From Tahibacter sp042701255 (GTDB taxonomy: Bacteria; Pseudomonadota; Gammaproteobacteria; Xanthomonadales; Rhodanobacteraceae), in NCBI RefSeq assembly GCF_042701255.1, contig NZ_CP170554.1, positions 2,294,001 to 2,358,000 on the forward strand: a stretch of DNA of 64,000 bases, in the 5' to 3' direction. Below the pieces are notes generated by a model, which saw only the letters and a program-made list of their open reading frames with translations, had not been told where the DNA came from and ran no database searches. Within the stretch, counting starts at the first letter, position 1; each line of letters begins with the position of its first letter. Positions 1 to 10,493 of this stretch are shown here, one piece after another. The translations under genes were made by a program, and so were the position numbers.

Positions 1-1161
1 CAGGTCGTCGCGAACTGGGATCCGCACACCCATCCGATCGTCTCGGAAGTCGCCGGCGTTCTGCGCTTCATCGACTTCATCGACGGCGTGACCGTGCAGG
101 CGCAGACCGACGAACTGACGGGTCTGGAAAGCGCCGTGGTGACCGATCCGAAGCGCCGCGGCACGCAGGCCAAGGATCTGCGTCCGACCGTGCGCATCGA
201 GGACAAGAAGGGCAAGGAGCTCAAGCTGCCCGGCACGGACATTCCGGCCCAGTACTACCTGCCGGCCGGCGCGATCGTGTCGCTGCAGGACGGTGTGGAA
301 GTCGGCGTCGGCGACGTGGTCGCGCGTATTCCGCAGGAAACGTCCAAGACCCGCGACATCACCGGCGGTCTGCCGCGCGTTGCCGACCTGTTCGAAGCGC
401 GCAAGCCCAAGGAGCCGGCGATCCTGGCCGAACGCTCGGGCATCATCAGCTTCGGCAAGGACACCAAGGGCAAGCAGCGTCTGATCATCAAGGACGTCGA
501 CGGCAACGAGCACGAAGAGCTGATTCCGAAGTGGCGTCACGTCATCGTGTTCGAGGGCGAGCACGTGGAAAAGGGTGAAACCGTCGTCGACGGCGAACCC
601 AATCCGCACGACATCCTGCGCCTGCTCGGCGTCGAGCCGCTCGCGGCCTACCTGGTCAAGGAAATTCAGGACGTCTACCGCCTGCAGGGTGTGCGCATCA
701 ACGACAAGCACATCGAAACGATCATTCGCCAGATGCTGCGCAAGATCGAGATCACGGTCGCCGGCGATACGCGTTTCCTGCGCGGCGAGCAGGTCGACCG
801 CATCCGCATGATCGAGGAGAACCGTCGGGCCGATGCGCGCGGCGAACTGCCGGCGCAGTACGACCCGGTCCTGCTGGGCATCACCAAGGCCTCGCTCGCG
901 ACCGAGTCGTTCATCTCGGCGGCCTCGTTCCAGGAAACCACCCGCGTCCTGACCGAAGCGGCGGTTCGCGGTACGCGCGATACCTTGCGTGGCCTGAAGG
1001 AGAATGTTATCGTCGGCCGTCTTATTCCGGCCGGTACCGGCTTGGCCTACCACACCACACGTCGCCGCCTTGCGGCCGGTGGTTTGTCGGACTCGGATAT
1101 CGAAACCCTTCGCGGTGGCGTGACCGAATTCGTGGCCGATTCCGCCGACGACAACGGCTAA
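1..1161 (+). CDS. rpoC: RNA polymerase beta' subunit, C-terminal part
   Basis: The first base of the window is in frame with the downstream ORF, so this is the last 386 residues of beta', the large catalytic subunit of RNA polymerase; the start lies outside the window. Recognisable pieces include GGLPRVADLFEAR, the KIEITVAGDTRFLRGEQVD stretch and the conserved C-terminal GRLIPAGTGLAYH segment that contacts omega. It is followed by the str operon, the usual order after rpoBC. The short apparent start at position 88 is an internal codon, not the gene start. Confidence 0.97.
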   Translation, partial: QVVANWDPHTHPIVSEVAGVLRFIDFIDGVTVQAQTDELTGLESAVVTDPKRRGTQAKDLRPTVRIEDKKGKELKLPGTDIPAQYYLPAGAIVSLQDGVEVGVGDVVARIPQETSKTRDITGGLPRVADLFEARKPKEPAILAERSGIISFGKDTKGKQRLIIKDVDGNEHEELIPKWRHVIVFEGEHVEKGETVVDGEPNPHDILRLLGVEPLAAYLVKEIQDVYRLQGVRINDKHIETIIRQMLRKIEITVAGDTRFLRGEQVDRIRMIEENRRADARGELPAQYDPVLLGITKASLATESFISAASFQETTRVLTEAAVRGTRDTLRGLKENVIVGRLIPAGTGLAYHTTRRRLAAGGLSDSDIETLRGGVTEFVADSADDNG

Positions 1162-1199
1162 GTGCCAGCGCCCTTGCGGCGCAAAAACGACATCGAAAT

Positions 1200-1225
1200 G
1201 AGGCACAGGATGTGCCTCGTGTTCG
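1200..1225 (+). promoter_or_regulatory. GGA-loop hairpin upstream of the str promoter
   Basis: Perfect dyad GAGGCACA-GGA-TGTGCCTC followed by GTGTTCG. The same 26 bases recur at 5601-5626, again about 31 bp upstream of a ribosomal promoter. As RNA, the loop presents AGGAU on a stem, the shape bound by CsrA/RsmA; as DNA it could be an operator. The role is inferred. Confidence 0.6.
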
Positions 1226-1245
1226 AATACAGGGATGTGAAGACC

Positions 1246-1266
1246 AGGGCGTCATGTTGACGCCCT
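1246..1266 (+). terminator. Hairpin downstream of rpoC overlapping the str promoter
   Basis: A perfect 9-bp inverted repeat (AGGGCGTCA / TGACGCCCT) with a 3-base loop lies after rpoC and overlaps the -35 box of the str promoter. It is not followed by a clean T-run, so any termination would be weak. Confidence 0.4.
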
Positions 1267-1286
1267 TGTCAATCGCTTGTTAAACT
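1257..1286 (+). promoter_or_regulatory. Predicted sigma70 promoter of the str operon
   Basis: TTGACG at 1257-1262, an 18-base spacer, then TAAACT at 1281-1286, about 60 bp upstream of rpsL. It would give a leader of roughly 55 nt that contains a terminator-like hairpin. Confidence 0.6.
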
Positions 1287-1296
1287 CTTGCGTCTT

Positions 1297-1330
1297 GGCA
1301 GGTCGATTTCTTTCGGCCTGCCTTTTGTTT
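1297..1330 (+). terminator. Attenuator-like hairpin in the rpsL leader
   Basis: Arms GGCAGGTCG (1297-1305) and CGGCCTGCC (1314-1322), one G-T wobble, followed by TTTTGTTT. It sits between the promoter and rpsL and ends 17 bases before the start codon, so it could cause regulated early termination of str transcripts. Confidence 0.45.
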
Positions 1331-1346
1331 CCTAAGGCATCCACGA

Positions 1347-1721
1347 ATGGCGACTATCAACCAGCTGGTGCGTAAACCGCGTAGCCCGAAGACCTACAAG
1401 AGCGCCTCGCCGGCACTCCAAGAGTGCCCGCAGCGTCGCGGCGTCTGCACTCGCGTATACACGACCACCCCGAAGAAGCCGAACTCGGCGCTGCGCAAGG
1501 TGGCCAAGGTTCGTCTGACGAATAGCTACGAAGTCATCAGCTACATCGGCGGCGAAGGCCACAATCTGCAGGAACACTCGGTGGTCCTGATCCGTGGCGG
1601 CCGTGTCAAAGACCTGCCGGGCGTGCGCTACCACACGGTGCGCGGTTCGCTCGATGCCGCCGGCGTCGCGAAGCGTCGCCAGGGTCGTTCGAAGTACGGC
1701 GCCAAGCGCCCGAAGTCCTGA
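1347..1721 (+). CDS. rpsL: 30S ribosomal protein S12
   Basis: 124 residues, the normal size for S12, which lies at the decoding centre and helps proofread codon-anticodon pairing. Conserved segments KKPNSALRKVAKVRL and GRVKDLPGVRYHTVRG are intact. The lysines and the Lys-Asp pair that mutate in streptomycin-resistant strains are the wild-type residues, which predicts a sensitive allele. First gene of the str operon, 18 bp upstream of rpsG. The ATG at 1347 starts the canonical MATINQLVRKPR sequence. Confidence 0.98.
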   Translation: MATINQLVRKPRSPKTYKSASPALQECPQRRGVCTRVYTTTPKKPNSALRKVAKVRLTNSYEVISYIGGEGHNLQEHSVVLIRGGRVKDLPGVRYHTVRGSLDAAGVAKRRQGRSKYGAKRPKS

Positions 1722-1739
1722 TTAGAGAAGGCCTGAATC

Positions 1740-2207
1740 ATGTCGCGTAAAGGTTCCGCCCCCACCCGCGTGCTGCTGTCCGATCCCAAGCACAACAGCC
1801 AGCTCATCGCGCGCTTCATCAACATGGTCATGAAGAGCGGCAAGAAGTCGGTCGCCGAAGGCATCGTCTACGGTGCGCTCGACCACATCGGCCAGAAGAA
1901 CGCCGATTCGCTGTCTCTGGTCGAGAAGGCGCTCAGCAACGTCGCGCCGGCCGTCGAAGTGAAGTCGCGCCGCGTCGGTGGCGCCACCTATCAGGTTCCG
2001 GTCGAAGTCCGTTCGGCCCGCCGCACCGCGCTGGCCATGCGCTGGGTCATCGACGCCGCGCGCAAGCGCAGCGAGAACTCGATGCCGCGCAAGCTCGCTG
2101 CCGAGCTGCTGGAAGCTGCCGAGAACCGCGGTTCCGCGGTCAAGAAGCGCGAAGAAACGCATCGTATGGCGGAAGCCAACAAGGCGTTCTCGCACTACCG
2201 CTGGTAA
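1740..2207 (+). CDS. rpsG: 30S ribosomal protein S7
   Basis: 155 residues, typical of S7, the primary 16S rRNA binding protein that organises the head of the small subunit. The N-terminal MSRKGSAP and the internal GGATYQVPVEVR and RRTALAMRW motifs are characteristic. It lies between rpsL and fusA, 17 bp from the latter. In E. coli S7 is the translational repressor of this operon; the same role here is an inference from homology. Confidence 0.98.
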   Translation: MSRKGSAPTRVLLSDPKHNSQLIARFINMVMKSGKKSVAEGIVYGALDHIGQKNADSLSLVEKALSNVAPAVEVKSRRVGGATYQVPVEVRSARRTALAMRWVIDAARKRSENSMPRKLAAELLEAAENRGSAVKKREETHRMAEANKAFSHYRW

Positions 2208-2224
2208 GAGTTGAGGGAACGACT

Positions 2225-4318
<2,094 letters not shown>

Positions 4319-4356
4319 GTATCGTCACCGCTATTCACTGTTTGAGGTTTTGAGTC

Positions 4357-5547
4357 ATGGCTAAGGGTAAATTCGAGCGCACCAAGCCGCACGTCAACGT
4401 CGGCACGATCGGTCACGTGGACCACGGGAAGACGACGCTGACGGCAGCGCTGACGAAGATCGGTGCAGAGCGTTTCGGTGGCGAGTTCAAGGCGTACGAC
4501 CAGATCGACGCGGCGCCGGAAGAGAAGGCGCGCGGTATCACGATTTCGACGGCGCACGTGGAATACGAATCGCCGAACCGTCACTACGCGCACGTGGACT
4601 GCCCGGGACACGCGGACTACGTGAAGAACATGATCACGGGTGCGGCGCAGATGGACGGCGCGATCCTGGTGTGTTCGGCCGCTGACGGTCCGATGCCGCA
4701 GACGCGCGAGCACATCCTGCTGTCGCGTCAGGTCGGTGTGCCGTACATCGTGGTGTTCCTGAACAAGGCGGACATGGTCGACGACGCGGAGCTGCTGGAG
4801 CTCGTCGAGATGGAAATCCGCGAACTGCTGACGAAGTACGAGTTCCCGGGCGACGTGACCCCGATCATCGCCGGTTCGGCGCGTCTGGCGCTGGAAGGCG
4901 ATCAGAGCGACATCGGCGTGCCGGCGATCCTGAAGCTGGTGGACGCGCTGGATACGTACATTCCGGAACCGGTGCGCGTGCTGGACAAGCCGTTCCTGAT
5001 GCCGGTGGAAGACGTGTTCTCGATCTCGGGTCGTGGCACGGTGGTCACGGGTCGTATCGAGCGCGGCATCATCAAGGTCGGTGACGAAATCGAAATCGTG
5101 GGCATCCGCCCGACGGTGAAGACGACGGTGACCGGCGTTGAAATGTTCCGCAAGCTGCTGGACCAGGGCCAGGCGGGCGACAACGTGGGCCTGCTGCTGC
5201 GCGGCACGAAGCGTGACGACGTGGAGCGCGGCCAGGTGCTGTGCAAGCCGGGTTCGATCAACCCGCACACGGAGTTCGAAGCCGAGGTGTACGTGCTGTC
5301 CAAGGAAGAAGGCGGACGTCATACGCCGTTCTTCAAGGGCTACCGTCCGCAGTTCTACTTCCGTACGACGGACGTGACGGGCAACGTCGAGCTGCCGGAA
5401 GGCGTCGAGATGGTGATGCCGGGCGACAACATCAAAATGAAGGTCACGCTGATCGCACCGATCGCGATGGAAGAAGGTCTGCGCTTCGCGATCCGCGAAG
5501 GCGGCCGTACCGTCGGCGCTGGCGTCGTCGCCAAGATCTTCAAGTAA
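4357..5547 (+). CDS. tuf: Elongation factor Tu
   Basis: 396 residues, the standard length of EF-Tu, which delivers aminoacyl-tRNA to the ribosome as a GTP complex. Motifs GHVDHGKTTLTAA, DCPGHADYVKNM and NKADMVDD are the GTPase signature, and the C-terminal barrel ends in the usual VGAGVVAKI. Last gene of the str operon, 38 bp after fusA. Related bacteria usually have a second, nearly identical copy near the rplKAJL-rpoBC genes; only one copy is in this window. Confidence 0.98.
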   Translation: MAKGKFERTKPHVNVGTIGHVDHGKTTLTAALTKIGAERFGGEFKAYDQIDAAPEEKARGITISTAHVEYESPNRHYAHVDCPGHADYVKNMITGAAQMDGAILVCSAADGPMPQTREHILLSRQVGVPYIVVFLNKADMVDDAELLELVEMEIRELLTKYEFPGDVTPIIAGSARLALEGDQSDIGVPAILKLVDALDTYIPEPVRVLDKPFLMPVEDVFSISGRGTVVTGRIERGIIKVGDEIEIVGIRPTVKTTVTGVEMFRKLLDQGQAGDNVGLLLRGTKRDDVERGQVLCKPGSINPHTEFEAEVYVLSKEEGGRHTPFFKGYRPQFYFRTTDVTGNVELPEGVEMVMPGDNIKMKVTLIAPIAMEEGLRFAIREGGRTVGAGVVAKIFK

Positions 5548-5560
5548 TACAAGCAGTATT

Positions 5561-5585
5561 CGCCGCCCTGTAAGACGCAGGGCGG
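5561..5585 (+). terminator. Weak hairpin after tuf
   Basis: CCGCCCTG and CAGGGCGG form an 8-bp stem just after the tuf stop codon, followed by CCCCT rather than a T-run. It may protect or partly terminate the str transcript. Confidence 0.4.
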
Positions 5586-5600
5586 CCCCTACAGCGAAAA

Positions 5601-5626
5601 GAGGCACAGGATGTGCCTCGTGTTCG
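5601..5626 (+). promoter_or_regulatory. GGA-loop hairpin upstream of the S10 promoter
   Basis: Identical over 26 bases to 1200-1225 (GAGGCACA-GGA-TGTGCCTC plus tail). It ends 32 bp upstream of the S10 -35 box, against 31 bp at the str operon. The shared sequence and position suggest a real control element rather than chance. Confidence 0.6.
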
Positions 5627-5658
5627 CCAGACACGGAGTCGTCGCGTATCGAGCCCGC

Positions 5659-5687
5659 TTGACGGGCGCCTGTGCGCGTACTACACT
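5659..5687 (+). promoter_or_regulatory. Predicted sigma70 promoter of the S10 operon
   Basis: TTGACG at 5659-5664, a 17-base spacer and TACACT at 5682-5687. Transcription from here would give a leader of about 95 nt before rpsJ. Confidence 0.65.
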
Positions 5688-5696
5688 TTCATGTCT

Positions 5697-5729
5697 GGGC
5701 GGACCAGTTTACTGGTTCGCCCGATTTTT
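5697..5729 (+). terminator. Attenuator-like hairpin in the S10 leader
   Basis: Arms GGGCGGACCAG (5697-5707) and CTGGTTCGCCC (5712-5722) with a TTTA loop, followed by GATTTTT. This has the form of an intrinsic terminator between promoter and first gene. In E. coli the S10 leader is attenuated by L4; the analogous function here is inferred. Confidence 0.55.
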
Positions 5730-5787
5730 GGGGATCGGCACATGAAGTTGCCGCCTCCCGTCGCTCTTTTACTGAAGGATTTCGGCC

Positions 5788-6099
5788 ATGGCGGACCAAA
5801 AGATCCGTATTCGACTGAAGGCATTCGATCATCGCCTGATCGATCGCTCCGCGAGCGAAATCGTGGAGACTGCGAAGCGCACCGGCGCTCAGGTGCGCGG
5901 ACCCATTCCGCTGCCGACCAAGATCGAACGCTACACCGTGCTGGTGTCGCCGCACGTCGACAAGGACGCGCGTGACCAGTACGAGACCCGCACCCACAAG
6001 CGCGTGCTGGATATCGTCGATCCCAATGACAAGACCGTGGACGCCCTGATGAAGCTCGACCTCGCCGCCGGCGTGGACGTGCAGATCAAGCTTTACTGA
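5788..6099 (+). CDS. rpsJ: 30S ribosomal protein S10
   Basis: 103 residues. S10 is part of the 30S head and, as NusE, also of the transcription antitermination complex. The conserved IRIRLKAFDHRLIDRSA start and the SPHVDKDARDQYETRTHKR region identify it. First gene of an 11-gene S10 operon. The ATG at 5788 follows an AAGGA ribosome binding site. Confidence 0.98.
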   Translation: MADQKIRIRLKAFDHRLIDRSASEIVETAKRTGAQVRGPIPLPTKIERYTVLVSPHVDKDARDQYETRTHKRVLDIVDPNDKTVDALMKLDLAAGVDVQIKLY

Positions 6100-6132
6100 G
6101 TTCGGGCGTAGCACAGGCAACAGGACACGAAC

Positions 6133-6774
6133 ATGAGTATCGGATTGGTTGGCCGCAAGTGCGGCATGAGCCGAGTCTTCACCGAAGACGGTCGCTCGAT
6201 TCCGGTGACCCTGATCGAAGCGACGCCGAACCGCGTCACGCAGATCAAGACGGTCGAGAACGACGGTTACAACGCCGTGCAGGTCACTGCCGGCAACAAG
6301 CGCGCGTCGCTGGTGAACAAGGCGGCTGCGGGTCACTATGCGAAGGCCAAGGTCGAAGCCGGCCGTGGTCTTTGGGAATTCCGCGTCGACGCCGGCGAAG
6401 TCGGTGGTTTCAATGTCGGCGGCGAAGTGAAGGCCGATGAGGTCTTCAAGGTCGGCCAGCTGGTCGACGTTCAGGGCGTCAGCAAGGGCAAGGGCTTCCA
6501 GGGCACGATCAAGCGCTGGAACTTCACGATGGGCGATGCCACCCACGGTAACTCGCTGTCGCATCGCGCGCCGGGTTCTATCGGTCAGCGCCAGACGCCG
6601 GGCCGTGTGTTCCCGGGCAAGAAGATGTCCGGCCACATGGGCAACGTCACGCGTTCGGCCATGAATCTCGAAGTCGTGCAGATCGACACCGAGCGCCACC
6701 TGATCGCCGTGAAGGGCGCGGTGCCGGGTTCGACCGGCGGCGACGTCATCATCCGCGCGGCTGCCAAGGCCTGA
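6133..6774 (+). CDS. rplC: 50S ribosomal protein L3
   Basis: 213 residues. L3 binds 23S rRNA early in assembly and reaches the peptidyl transferase centre with its central loop. The loop sequence GSIGQRQTPGRVFPGKKM is intact, including the glutamine that PrmB methylates in other gammaproteobacteria. It lies 33 bp after rpsJ and 11 bp before rplD. Confidence 0.98.
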   Translation: MSIGLVGRKCGMSRVFTEDGRSIPVTLIEATPNRVTQIKTVENDGYNAVQVTAGNKRASLVNKAAAGHYAKAKVEAGRGLWEFRVDAGEVGGFNVGGEVKADEVFKVGQLVDVQGVSKGKGFQGTIKRWNFTMGDATHGNSLSHRAPGSIGQRQTPGRVFPGKKMSGHMGNVTRSAMNLEVVQIDTERHLIAVKGAVPGSTGGDVIIRAAAKA

Positions 6775-6785
6775 GGAGCGACGCC

Positions 6786-7391
6786 ATGGAACTCAATGTT
6801 ATCGGTGCTTCGCCGCTGAACGTTTCCGAAGCCGTGTTCGGCAAGGAATTTCGCGGTGACCTCGTGCACCAGGTCGTTACGGCCTATCGCAATGCCGGTC
6901 GTGCAGGCACCAAGGCGCAGTTGTCGCGCTCGGAAGTGTCCGGTACCACCAAGAAGTTCAAGAAGCAGAAGGGCGGCGGTGCCCGTCACGGCGACTACCG
7001 CGCTCCGATCTTCGTCGGCGGCGGCGTCGCATTCGCTGCCAAGCCGCGCGACTTCTCGCAGAAGGTCAACAAGAAGATGTTTCGCGGCGCGCTCGCCTCG
7101 ATCCTGTCCGAGCTGATCCGTCAGGATCGCCTGAAGGTCGTGGCCGAGTTCGACGTCGACGCACCCAAGACCAAGGGCCTGGTCGCCAAGCTCGGCGAGC
7201 TGAAGTTCACCGGCAAGACGATCATCGTCAGCGAGAACGTCAGCGAGAACCTCTATCTCGCCGCGCGCAACAACCACAAGGTGCTTGAAGTCGTCGACAC
7301 CAACGCGCTGAACCCGGTCGCCCTCGTGCGCGCCGATCACGTCGTGGTGACCGTCGATGCGGTCAAGAAGATCGAGGAGTGGCTGGCATGA
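6786..7391 (+). CDS. rplD: 50S ribosomal protein L4
   Basis: 201 residues. L4 lines the peptide exit tunnel and, in E. coli, represses its own operon at both transcription and translation. The tunnel loop region KKQKGGGARHGDYRAPIFVGG is recognisable. Its stop codon overlaps the rplW start codon by four bases (ATGA), which suggests translational coupling. The hairpin in the S10 leader is a possible target for autoregulation. Confidence 0.97.
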   Translation: MELNVIGASPLNVSEAVFGKEFRGDLVHQVVTAYRNAGRAGTKAQLSRSEVSGTTKKFKKQKGGGARHGDYRAPIFVGGGVAFAAKPRDFSQKVNKKMFRGALASILSELIRQDRLKVVAEFDVDAPKTKGLVAKLGELKFTGKTIIVSENVSENLYLAARNNHKVLEVVDTNALNPVALVRADHVVVTVDAVKKIEEWLA

Positions 7392-7678
7392 ACGAGCGTC
7401 TCCTTAACGTGATTCGCGCGCCGCGCATTTCGGAAAAAACCGCGCGTCTCGCCGAGTCCAACCAGTACGTGTTCGAAGTCGCGTCGACCGCGACCAAAGC
7501 CGACGTGAAGGCCGCCATCGAGCAGCTGTTCAGCGTCACTGTCGAGGCGGTCAATGTGGTCAATGCCAAGGGCAAGACCAAGACCTTCCGTTTCCGTTCG
7601 GGCCGTCGTTCGGACCAGCGCAAGGCGTACGTTCGCCTCGCCGCGGGTCAGAGCATCGACGTAACGGCCAAGGCCTAA
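7388..7678 (+). CDS. rplW: 50S ribosomal protein L23
   Basis: 96 residues from the ATG at 7388, which overlaps the rplD stop. L23 sits at the tunnel exit and is the docking point for trigger factor and SRP. The N-terminal LNVIRAPRISEKTARLAE and the basic KGKTKTFRFRSGRRSDQRKAYVRL loop are typical. Confidence 0.97.
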   Translation: MNERLLNVIRAPRISEKTARLAESNQYVFEVASTATKADVKAAIEQLFSVTVEAVNVVNAKGKTKTFRFRSGRRSDQRKAYVRLAAGQSIDVTAKA

Positions 7679-7690
7679 GGTGGGAAACCC

Positions 7691-8518
7691 ATGGCACTGA
7701 TTGATTACAAGCCGACTTCTGCTGGACGCCGCGCAATGGTTCGCGTGGTTACGCCGGGCCTGCACAAGGGTTCGCCGTATGCCGCACTGACCGAAGCGCA
7801 GAACAAGACCGGCGGCCGCAACAACAACGGCCGCATCACCACCCGTCACAAGGGCGGTGGCTCCAAGCAGCATTACCGCATCATCGACTTCAAGCGCGAC
7901 AAGGAAGGCATTCCGGCGCGCGTCGAACGTCTCGAGTACGACCCGAACCGCACCGCGCACATCGCGCTGCTGTGCTACGCCGACGGCGAGCGTCGCTACA
8001 TCATCGCCCCGAAGGGCGTGAAGGAAGGCGACCAGCTGATGGCCGGCCGCGATGCGCCGATCAAGGTCGGCAACGCGCTGCCGCTGCGCAACATCCCGGT
8101 CGGTTCGACGGTTCACTGCATCGAAATGAAGCCGGGCAAGGGTGCGCAGATCGCGCGCGCTGCCGGTGGTTCGGCCCAGCTCGTCGCTCGCGAAGGCGGT
8201 TACGCCACGCTGCGTCTGCGCTCGGGTGAGATGCGCAAGGTTCCGGCCGATTGCGTTGCGACGCTCGGCGAGGTCGGCAACTCCGAGCACAACCTCGAGA
8301 ACATCGGCAAGGCCGGTGCGCAGCGTTGGCGCGGTGTTCGCCCGACCGTCCGCGGTGCGGCCATGAACCCGGTCGACCATCCGCACGGCGGTGGTGAAGC
8401 TCGCGCCGGACAGGGTAACCCGCATCCGGTTTCCCCGTGGGGCATGCCGACCAAGGGTTACAAGACGCGCAAGAACAAGCGCACTTCCCAGTTTATCGTG
8501 CGCGACCGTCGCGGCTGA
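7691..8518 (+). CDS. rplB: 50S ribosomal protein L2
   Basis: 275 residues. L2 is needed for subunit association and peptidyl transfer. The highly conserved RGAAMNPVDHPHGGGE motif with its essential histidine is present, followed by the usual basic C-terminus. It lies 12 bp downstream of rplW and 12 bp upstream of rpsS. Confidence 0.98.
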   Translation: MALIDYKPTSAGRRAMVRVVTPGLHKGSPYAALTEAQNKTGGRNNNGRITTRHKGGGSKQHYRIIDFKRDKEGIPARVERLEYDPNRTAHIALLCYADGERRYIIAPKGVKEGDQLMAGRDAPIKVGNALPLRNIPVGSTVHCIEMKPGKGAQIARAAGGSAQLVAREGGYATLRLRSGEMRKVPADCVATLGEVGNSEHNLENIGKAGAQRWRGVRPTVRGAAMNPVDHPHGGGEARAGQGNPHPVSPWGMPTKGYKTRKNKRTSQFIVRDRRG

Positions 8519-8530
8519 TAGGTACTCATC

Positions 8531-8809
8531 ATGGCTCGTTCACTGAAGAAAGGCCCGTTCATCGACCTGCACCTGCAAAAGAAGGTGGAGGCCGCTGCTG
8601 CCGCCAACAACAAGCGCCCGATCAAGACCTGGTCGCGCCGTTCGATGATCCTGCCGGACATGGTCGGTCTCACGATCGCCGTCCACAACGGCAAGGCGCA
8701 CATCCCGGTGCTGGTCAACGAAAACATGGTCGGCCACAAGCTCGGCGAGTTCGCCATGACCCGTACGTTCAAGGGTCATTCCGGCGACAAGAAAGCCGAT
8801 AAGAAGTAA
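8531..8809 (+). CDS. rpsS: 30S ribosomal protein S19
   Basis: 92 residues, standard length. S19 lies in the 30S head and contacts S13 and the A-site tRNA. The MARSLKKGPFID start, TWSRRSMILPDMVG and GHKLGEFA segments are diagnostic. Located between rplB and rplV in canonical S10 operon order. Confidence 0.98.
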   Translation: MARSLKKGPFIDLHLQKKVEAAAAANNKRPIKTWSRRSMILPDMVGLTIAVHNGKAHIPVLVNENMVGHKLGEFAMTRTFKGHSGDKKADKK

Positions 8810-8820
8810 AGGACACTGCG

Positions 8821-9156
8821 ATGGAAACCAAAGCAATCCTGCGCAGCGCGCGCATTTCGCCGCAGAAGGTCCGCCTGGTCGCTGATCAGGTCCGTGGCAT
8901 GCCCGTCGACCGCGCCACCAATCTGCTGACGTTCAGCGACAAGAAGGCCGCTCACCTGGTCAAGAAGGTGCTGCTGTCGGCTATCGCCAACGCCGAGAAC
9001 AACGACGGCGCCGACGTCGACGAACTGAAGGTCGCCAAGATCTTCGTCGACGAGGGCCCGACCCTGAAGCGTTTCGCTGCCCGCGCCAAGGGCCGTGGCA
9101 CGCGCATCATCAAGCGGACCAGCCACATCACTGTGGTTGTCGGTACCGGCAGCTAA
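8821..9156 (+). CDS. rplV: 50S ribosomal protein L22
   Basis: 111 residues. L22 extends a beta-hairpin into the exit tunnel, where mutations can give macrolide resistance. The N-terminal SARISPQKVRLVADQVRG and the C-terminal RGTRIIKRTSHITVVV segments are intact. Canonical position between rpsS and rpsC. Confidence 0.98.
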   Translation: METKAILRSARISPQKVRLVADQVRGMPVDRATNLLTFSDKKAAHLVKKVLLSAIANAENNDGADVDELKVAKIFVDEGPTLKRFAARAKGRGTRIIKRTSHITVVVGTGS

Positions 9157-9173
9157 GCGAAGGACTTAGAACG

Positions 9174-9881
9174 ATGGGTCACAAAGTTCATCCTACCGGT
9201 ATCCGCCTTGGCATCGCCAAGGAGTGGAACTCCAAGTGGTATGCCAACAAGCGCGAGTTCGCTGGCTACCTGGCCGCCGACCTCAAGGTGCGCGAAGTTC
9301 TGAAGAAGAAGCTCGCGCAGGCCGGCATCAGCAAGATCCTCATCGAGCGTCCGGCCAAGACCGCGCGCGTGACGATCCACACCGCCCGTCCGGGCGTCGT
9401 GATCGGCAAGAAGGGCGAGGACATCGAGAAGCTGCGCAAGGAAGTCTCGACGATCATGGGCGTTCCGGCCCATATCAACGTGACCGAAGTGCGCAAGCCC
9501 GAGCTCGACGCCCAGCTCGTCGCCGAATCGATCGCGCAGCAGCTTGAGCGCCGCATCATGTTCCGTCGCGCGATGAAGCGCGCGGTGCAGAACGCGATGC
9601 GCATTGGCGCCCTCGGCATCAAGGTCAACGTCGCCGGCCGTCTCAACGGTGCGGAAATCGCCCGTTCCGAGTGGTATCGCGAAGGTCGTGTGCCGCTGCA
9701 CACCCTGCGCGCCGACATCGACTATGGCTTCGCGGAAGCGACCACCACCTACGGCATCATCGGCATCAAGGTGTGGGTCTACAAGGGCGAAATCTTCGAC
9801 CTCGCACAGGCGGCTGAAGCTGCCAAGGCCGAGGCCAGCGAAGAGCGTCCGCAGCGCCGCGCGCCGAAGCAAGGAGCCTGA
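9174..9881 (+). CDS. rpsC: 30S ribosomal protein S3
   Basis: 235 residues. S3 helps form the mRNA entry site and its helicase activity. The N-terminal KH domain has the RPGVVIGKKGEDIEKLR motif, and the C-terminal domain ends in an Arg/Lys-rich tail (EERPQRRAPKQGA). It is separated from rplP by only two bases. Confidence 0.98.
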   Translation: MGHKVHPTGIRLGIAKEWNSKWYANKREFAGYLAADLKVREVLKKKLAQAGISKILIERPAKTARVTIHTARPGVVIGKKGEDIEKLRKEVSTIMGVPAHINVTEVRKPELDAQLVAESIAQQLERRIMFRRAMKRAVQNAMRIGALGIKVNVAGRLNGAEIARSEWYREGRVPLHTLRADIDYGFAEATTTYGIIGIKVWVYKGEIFDLAQAAEAAKAEASEERPQRRAPKQGA

Positions 9882-9883
9882 TC

Positions 9884-10297
9884 ATGCTGCAACCCAAGCG
9901 TACCAAGTACCGCAAGGTATTTAAGGGCCGCAACGATGGCCTGAGCTTCGTCGCGAACAAGGTCAGCTTCGGCGAGTACGGTCTGAAGTCGACCGAGTTC
10001 GGCCAGCTGACCTCGCGTCAGATCGAAGCCGCCCGTCGCTGCATCACCCGTTTCGTCAAGCGCGGCGGCAAGCTGTGGATCCGCGTGTTCCCCGACAAGC
10101 CGATCACCAAGAAGCCCATCGAAGTCCGAATGGGCGCCGGTAAGGGCAACGTCGAGTACTGGGTCGCTCCGATCCAGCCGGGTCGCATGCTGTACGAAAT
10201 CGAGGGCGTCGATGAAGCCGCCGCACGCGAAGCGTTCCGCCTCGCCGCCGCCAAGCTCTCGGTCAAGACCCAATTCGTGACCCGGACGGTGCTGTGA
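9884..10297 (+). CDS. rplP: 50S ribosomal protein L16
   Basis: 137 residues. L16 helps position A-site tRNA in the large subunit. MLQPKRTKYRKVFKGRN, RRCITRFVKRGGKLWIRVFPDKP and MGAGKGNVEYWVAPI are highly conserved. The stop codon overlaps the rpmC start by one base (TGATG), so the two are probably translated in a coupled way. Confidence 0.98.
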   Translation: MLQPKRTKYRKVFKGRNDGLSFVANKVSFGEYGLKSTEFGQLTSRQIEAARRCITRFVKRGGKLWIRVFPDKPITKKPIEVRMGAGKGNVEYWVAPIQPGRMLYEIEGVDEAAAREAFRLAAAKLSVKTQFVTRTVL

Positions 10298-10482
10298 TGG
10301 AACTGAAAGAACTTCGTACCAAGTCCGCGCAGGAACTCACCGCCCATCTCGGCGATCTGCGCAACGAGCAGTTCAAACTGCGCATGCAGAAAGGCTCCGG
10401 CCAGCTGACCCAGACGCACCAGATCTCGAGCGTTCGCCGCGAGATTGCGACGGTCAAGATGCTGCTCGGCCAGATGAAGTAA
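10297..10482 (+). CDS. rpmC: 50S ribosomal protein L29
   Basis: 61 residues from the ATG at 10297, which overlaps the rplP stop; a GTG three bases earlier is less likely. L29 is a small helical hairpin protein near the tunnel exit. The ELRTKSAQELTAHLGDLRNEQFKLR helix is typical. Confidence 0.96.
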   Translation: MELKELRTKSAQELTAHLGDLRNEQFKLRMQKGSGQLTQTHQISSVRREIATVKMLLGQMK

Positions 10483-10493
10483 GGACCGAAGCC